From the NCBI GenBank assembly GCA_018398765.1, contig JAHBMJ010005275.1, positions 27,501-37,500 on the forward strand: DNA of 10,000 nucleotides, read 5' to 3'. Position 1 is the first letter of the stretch. Each line of letters starts with the position of its first letter. Origin of the DNA: Chromera velia (lineage: Eukaryota > Sar > Chromeraceae). This document shows, one piece after another, positions 8,301 to 10,000 of this stretch. The position numbers and the translations under genes were made by a program. The notes beneath the pieces are model-generated. The model made no database searches. It was not told where the DNA came from and saw only the letters and a program-made list of their open reading frames with translations.

Positions 8301-8639
8301 TTTCGGTCGATTGCAGAGAGCGGGGTGGGGCTGAGTGCCCTGAAGTCCCTGGATCTGTCAGAGACCTCTGCAGGTTTGGAAGCAAAATCCTTGGGGATGG
8401 CTGTGAAAGCTGGAAAGCTCGGTCTTCTGTCCTCCCTCGTTTTGAGGGCGTGCAGTCTCACAGATGAGGGGGTCAGAGGGCTTACAGAAGTCGTCAAGGA
8501 GGGGGGCTTTGCTTCCCTGACCTTTGTTTCTCTGTGCAACAACGGGAAGGTCGGGCGAGAGACCATGAGAGAGTTCGCAGTAGCGACTTCAGGGATTGGG
8601 GGCAGATGCCTGCCAGTGAATTCATGCACAATCTGTTAG
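3252..8639 (+). CDS. Leucine-rich repeat protein (ribonuclease-inhibitor type), spliced and frameshifted
   Basis: Seven exons: 3252-3353, 3647-3736, 4010-4064, 4329-4406, 4994-5113, 5457-5534 and 6226-8639. All six joins keep frame (phases 0,0,1,1,1,1). The first 110 or so residues are not clearly LRR (SFGLAWLSAFLLRKLC, NLSGIRGVSQGLVFVLLDLL). LRRs appear from about residue 140, for example LQTLSLKGNPLGKEG across the exon 6/7 junction, LNLSGNELGDHG, LDLSQNLL and LNLSGNRSVGRG. About 20 repeats of 24-30 residues follow, each with the L..L.L..N..G pattern. Known: such repeats form a curved surface for binding proteins; no enzyme or membrane domain is visible. The frame changes three times in exon 7 (about 6312-6319, 6749-6762, 7393-7396). 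Each acts like two extra bases, so the sum restores the original frame. Without them the product would be roughly 975 residues. The start is uncertain: ATGs at 3189-3197 are in the same frame. It may be a pseudogene, or the sequence may contain errors. Confidence 0.75.
3647..3736 (+). CDS. LRR gene exon 2
   Basis: 30 codons between a CACTGCAG acceptor and a GTGGGC donor, phase 0 at both ends. It encodes TFSAFLNDRDSFGLAW and then LSAFLLRKLCKAKL. The reading frame is the only one of the three that is open and joins cleanly to both neighbours. GTAAAG at 3722 is a competing donor, but it would change the frame of the next exon. Confidence 0.65.
4010..4064 (+). CDS. LRR gene exon 3
   Basis: 55 bases bounded by CTATGCAG and GTGAGG. 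It encodes ANQRGRVSVDPPQCVNLS plus one base of a glycine codon that is completed by the next exon (phase 1). Confidence 0.7.
4329..4406 (+). CDS. LRR gene exon 4
   Basis: 78 bases bounded by TCTCTGCAG and a GTGGGT donor at 4407. It encodes IRGVSQGLVFVLLDLLPF followed by VVPEVKL. An attractive GTGAAA donor at 4397 gives phase 0 and would not join to exon 5, so the later donor was chosen. Confidence 0.7.
4407..4993 (+). other. LRR gene intron 4
   Basis: 587 bases, T/C/G-rich on the sense strand, with a long GT microsatellite (4551-4600). A segment at about 4460-4549 has an acceptor-like TCTCTACAG and a GTATGT donor, but including it does not improve the protein and the preferred join already keeps frame. 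No gene is seen inside. Confidence 0.6.
4551..4600. repeat. (GT)n microsatellite with GC tail
   Basis: A GT dinucleotide run of about 17 units, then an imperfect GTGCGTGTGTGG stretch passing into alternating GC. Alternating purine-pyrimidine sequence of this type can adopt Z-form DNA. Confidence 0.95.
4994..5113 (+). CDS. LRR gene exon 5
   Basis: 120 bases between TTTGTGCAG and a strong GTAAGT donor, phase 1 at both ends. It encodes STLVRGPAKSLFLRVLERR and, at its 3' end, the LRR-like strand TLRLKGFFFA, whose asparagine and turn residues come from the next exon. Confidence 0.8.
5114..5456 (+). other. LRR gene intron 5
   Basis: 343 bases with T-rich sequence near the donor and a composite GC/GA microsatellite in the middle. 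The 3' end is pyrimidine-rich up to the TTTGCAG acceptor. No open frame of interest. Confidence 0.7.
5252..5304. repeat. Composite (GC)n(GA)n microsatellite
   Basis: About nine GC units abut about seventeen GA units without interruption. The first part is alternating purine-pyrimidine; the second is pure purine on this strand. Confidence 0.95.
5457..5534 (+). CDS. LRR gene exon 6
   Basis: 78 bases between CTTTGCAG and GTACGT, phase 1 at both ends. It encodes NSLGPVEAPDVIRLLLPQ and then LQTLSLK. The glycine codon split with exon 7 completes LSLKGNPLGKEG, a typical LRR, so this junction is firm. Confidence 0.85.
5535..6225 (+). other. LRR gene intron 6
   Basis: 691 bases, the longest intron of this gene. 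It includes a TGCATGCA palindrome at 5696-5703 and a related TGCATGCG near 6018. Open frames on the minus strand here (about 5619-6113) are cysteine-rich, have no recognisable domain and overlap a well-supported intron, so they are not called. Confidence 0.65.
6226..8639 (+). CDS. LRR gene exon 7, large LRR-array exon with three frame changes
   Basis: Acceptor ATTGCAG ends at 6225. Four open segments follow in turn: 6226 to about 6317, then to about 6760, then to about 7392, then to the TAG at 8637-8639. LRR patterns continue across each break (LRNLDLER to TGLDSERLEWL; LEALRSPQCPP to VKHLNQIDIRAL; FGKLTRLS to NFSNSGLTTEAL), so these are disruptions of one gene and not separate genes. Leucine strands in the last segment include VCSLDVSRNPNLG, LSDLTLSGCSL, LSNLDVSANGLVG, VSELSLRRLNL, LKSLDLSETSAG and LSSLVLRACSL. 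The sense strand is strongly G-rich and includes a run of 16 G (7736-7751) that stays in frame. The last dozen or so residues lose the LRR pattern. Confidence 0.85.
7736..7751. repeat. G16 homopolymer in coding sequence
   Basis: Sixteen consecutive G inside the large LRR exon, encoding glycines between FRSIPERE and NVFRLTVKG. The flanking LRR sequence is in the same frame on both sides. Confidence 0.9.
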
Positions 8640-9667
8640 TAATACACGCTCTAAAACACCTTCCAGATCTAGTTCCAGCTGTTGATGGTTCGAAAGGAAT
8701 TATCAGTGCCCCTTTCAATTGTCTGGGAGAATACAGCGTCCTCATCCAGCTTTTCATCTAGCTTTTTATATGTGATCAGCGGCACCCTGCACTGTTATGA
8801 TGCAATGCTATCTTCTCGTCCAATGCTAAGATCTAGTTCTAGGATAAGTGATCTACTTTAATTGCCTCAATTCAATTCAATTCAACTATATTATTAATTA
8901 GATTTAAAATTATTCTAGGCATGCTAAGAGATCTGTACTTAAGTGTTAAGCATTCTTAGTTTCAGCTTCTAACTCTTTATAGCTCTTTAAAGTTTAAAAC
9001 TAGGTTTAAAACCAATTTTAATGTGTGAAAATTGATATCAGTTTTTAGTATACTTTTTGAGTATACTTTTAGTCACTAGTATATAGTTGTAGATGTTTTT
9101 TAAAGTCATACTAGAAGTCACATTAAGTGAAAAAATATGAAAAAAACTTGGGAAAAAAATTATGGCTAAACAAAAGTTTCCTAGAAAGTTTTTCAATTGT
9201 AAAGCTATAAAGTCAGAAAAGTTTAAAGTTATAAAAAGCTAGATAAAAAGTTACAGTTTGGGGTCGGACTTTACTATAAAAAGAACTTTACATGTTACAT
9301 CTATAGACACACATTAAAAAACAAATAAATTTAACAAAATCATATTATATATATAATCTCTTTATTCCACTCTCTTGGAACGTTTAGTGTTTGCATGGTA
9401 TGAAGAAAAAACGAATATAATTGAACGTTTTTGGATCTCTTTTGTCAAGACTAAAATTCTATGAAAGGTGTATACCTCTCCTTAAGTGTTCGTTCTTTAT
9501 CAATCAATACAAGAATACAGTCGGCAGCAAATGCAAAACTTGACCTTGCATTGCTTAGATCAAGAGAAAGAGAAGACAGAGAGAAAAAAAAATGGCTACT
9601 GTGTGTGCTTGGATTCACTGAACATCTGTTCACCTCCTCGTGACATCCGTGCATCATCTTCCCTCAA
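8640..9667. other. AT-rich stretch between convergent genes
   Basis: No gene is supportable. Composition shifts from G-rich coding DNA to strongly AT-rich sequence, most marked from about 8820 to 9470. It has short repeats such as AATTC three to four times near 8870, AGATCTAGTTC at 8664 and 8829, and a TATATATA tract near 9347. AATAAA occurs on the plus strand at 9324 and on the minus strand at 9366-9361; either might serve as a polyadenylation signal, but this is weak evidence. No terminal inverted repeats or target-site duplications could be made out, so it is not called as a mobile element. From about 9500 the sequence becomes mixed again. Confidence 0.6.
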
Positions 9668-10000
9668 TCACTGGGATGTGAGGAAACTCCAGGGCTGCCC
9701 CCCTCCCTCAGCCCCCCCTCCATCGTTGCCGCTACTTGTCGGCTGCTCTTCCTCTCCTGCCACAGGACCCCCCCCGATTGCACCCAGGAAAGTGGCGGGG
9801 TCAGCGGAGGCGTTCAACTTGGGGTCCAACTGCACTTTCGACGAGGGCGCTCCCCCTGCTGTTGTGTGACTCTTCTTGATGGTCTCCTTCTCCTTCCCGC
9901 TCGAGCCAGGAGGAGAGGAACCCCCCCCCTCCGCTGCATGGGGGGAACCTCCGCCCCCCAAACCGAAAAGACCGGGGGCCTGGTCGGTGTCAAGGGCTCC
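9668..10000 (-). CDS. C-terminal part of a Gly/Pro/Ser-rich protein (5' part beyond right edge)
   Basis: An open frame of 110 codons ending in TGA at 9670-9668, with no ATG inside the window, so it continues to the right or starts at an exon border outside. The sequence is low-complexity: a GLFGLGGGG motif near the start, glycine and serine-proline runs, a basic patch (GKEKETIKKSH), then a more ordered piece (VQLDPKLNASADPATFLGA) and a Gly/Glu-rich tail ending PWSFLTSQ. No domain is recognised. One GLFG is not enough to call a nucleoporin. The plus strand is also open over much of this stretch because the DNA is C-rich, so the strand choice rests on the more protein-like composition and the run of codons to the edge. 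It converges on the LRR gene. Confidence 0.45.
   Translation of the reverse strand, partial: GALDTDQAPGLFGLGGGGSPHAAEGGGSSPPGSSGKEKETIKKSHTTAGGAPSSKVQLDPKLNASADPATFLGAIGGGPVAGEEEQPTSSGNDGGGAEGGGQPWSFLTSQ

Noticed and set aside
8675-8705. tRNA T-loop-like GGTTCGAAAGG
   Set aside because: The flanking bases do not form a five-pair T stem and no cloverleaf could be built around it.
8534-8761. Plus-strand open frame overlapping and running past the LRR stop
   Set aside because: Another +2 shift would be needed to join it, and the extra residues (HALKHLPDLVPAVDGSKG) show no LRR pattern. It cannot be excluded as a lost C-terminus.
8640-9640. Transposon or organelle-derived insert
   Set aside because: No terminal inverted repeats, target-site duplication or coding remnant could be seen; kept only as an AT-rich stretch.
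9486-9869. Plus-strand Pro-rich open frame at the right end
   Set aside because: It spans AT-rich and C-rich DNA without a domain and is antisense to the better minus-strand frame, though strand choice there is not certain.

Overview
The window looks like nuclear DNA of a eukaryotic microbe. Both well-supported genes are split by GT-AG introns, the introns are full of microsatellites, and nothing looks operonic or has bacterial ribosome binding sites. The intron style and the long ribonuclease-inhibitor-type leucine-rich repeat (LRR) protein would suit an alveolate such as a chromerid. That placement is inference, not proof.

Layout. From 1 to 2510 on the minus strand lies the 5' part of a gene for a protein with at least two RNA recognition motifs (RRMs). 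Four exons (2510-2295, 2032-1841, 1229-1139, 99-1) join in one reading frame, and the gene runs off the left edge inside RRM2. Positions 2511 to 3251 separate two divergent genes and hold short direct repeats, a pyrimidine tract and a possible 5' non-coding exon. From 3252 to 8639 on the plus strand lies an LRR gene. Six short exons encode an N-terminal region that grades into LRRs, and one 2.4 kb exon encodes most of the repeats. The large exon carries three frame changes at short repeats, each equivalent to +2 bases, so the gene is either a pseudogene or carries sequencing errors. From about 8640 to 9640 is an AT-rich stretch with no recognisable gene, quite unlike the G-rich exon it abuts. 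From 9668 to the right edge, on the minus strand, is the C-terminal coding part of a Gly/Pro/Ser-rich protein that continues outside the window.

The genes show no shared pathway. The RRM protein is probably nuclear and binds RNA. The LRR protein is probably a protein-binding scaffold. The RRM and LRR genes diverge from one spacer and may share a promoter region. The LRR gene and the right-edge gene converge on the AT-rich stretch. No rRNA, tRNA, CRISPR array or intact mobile element was found.
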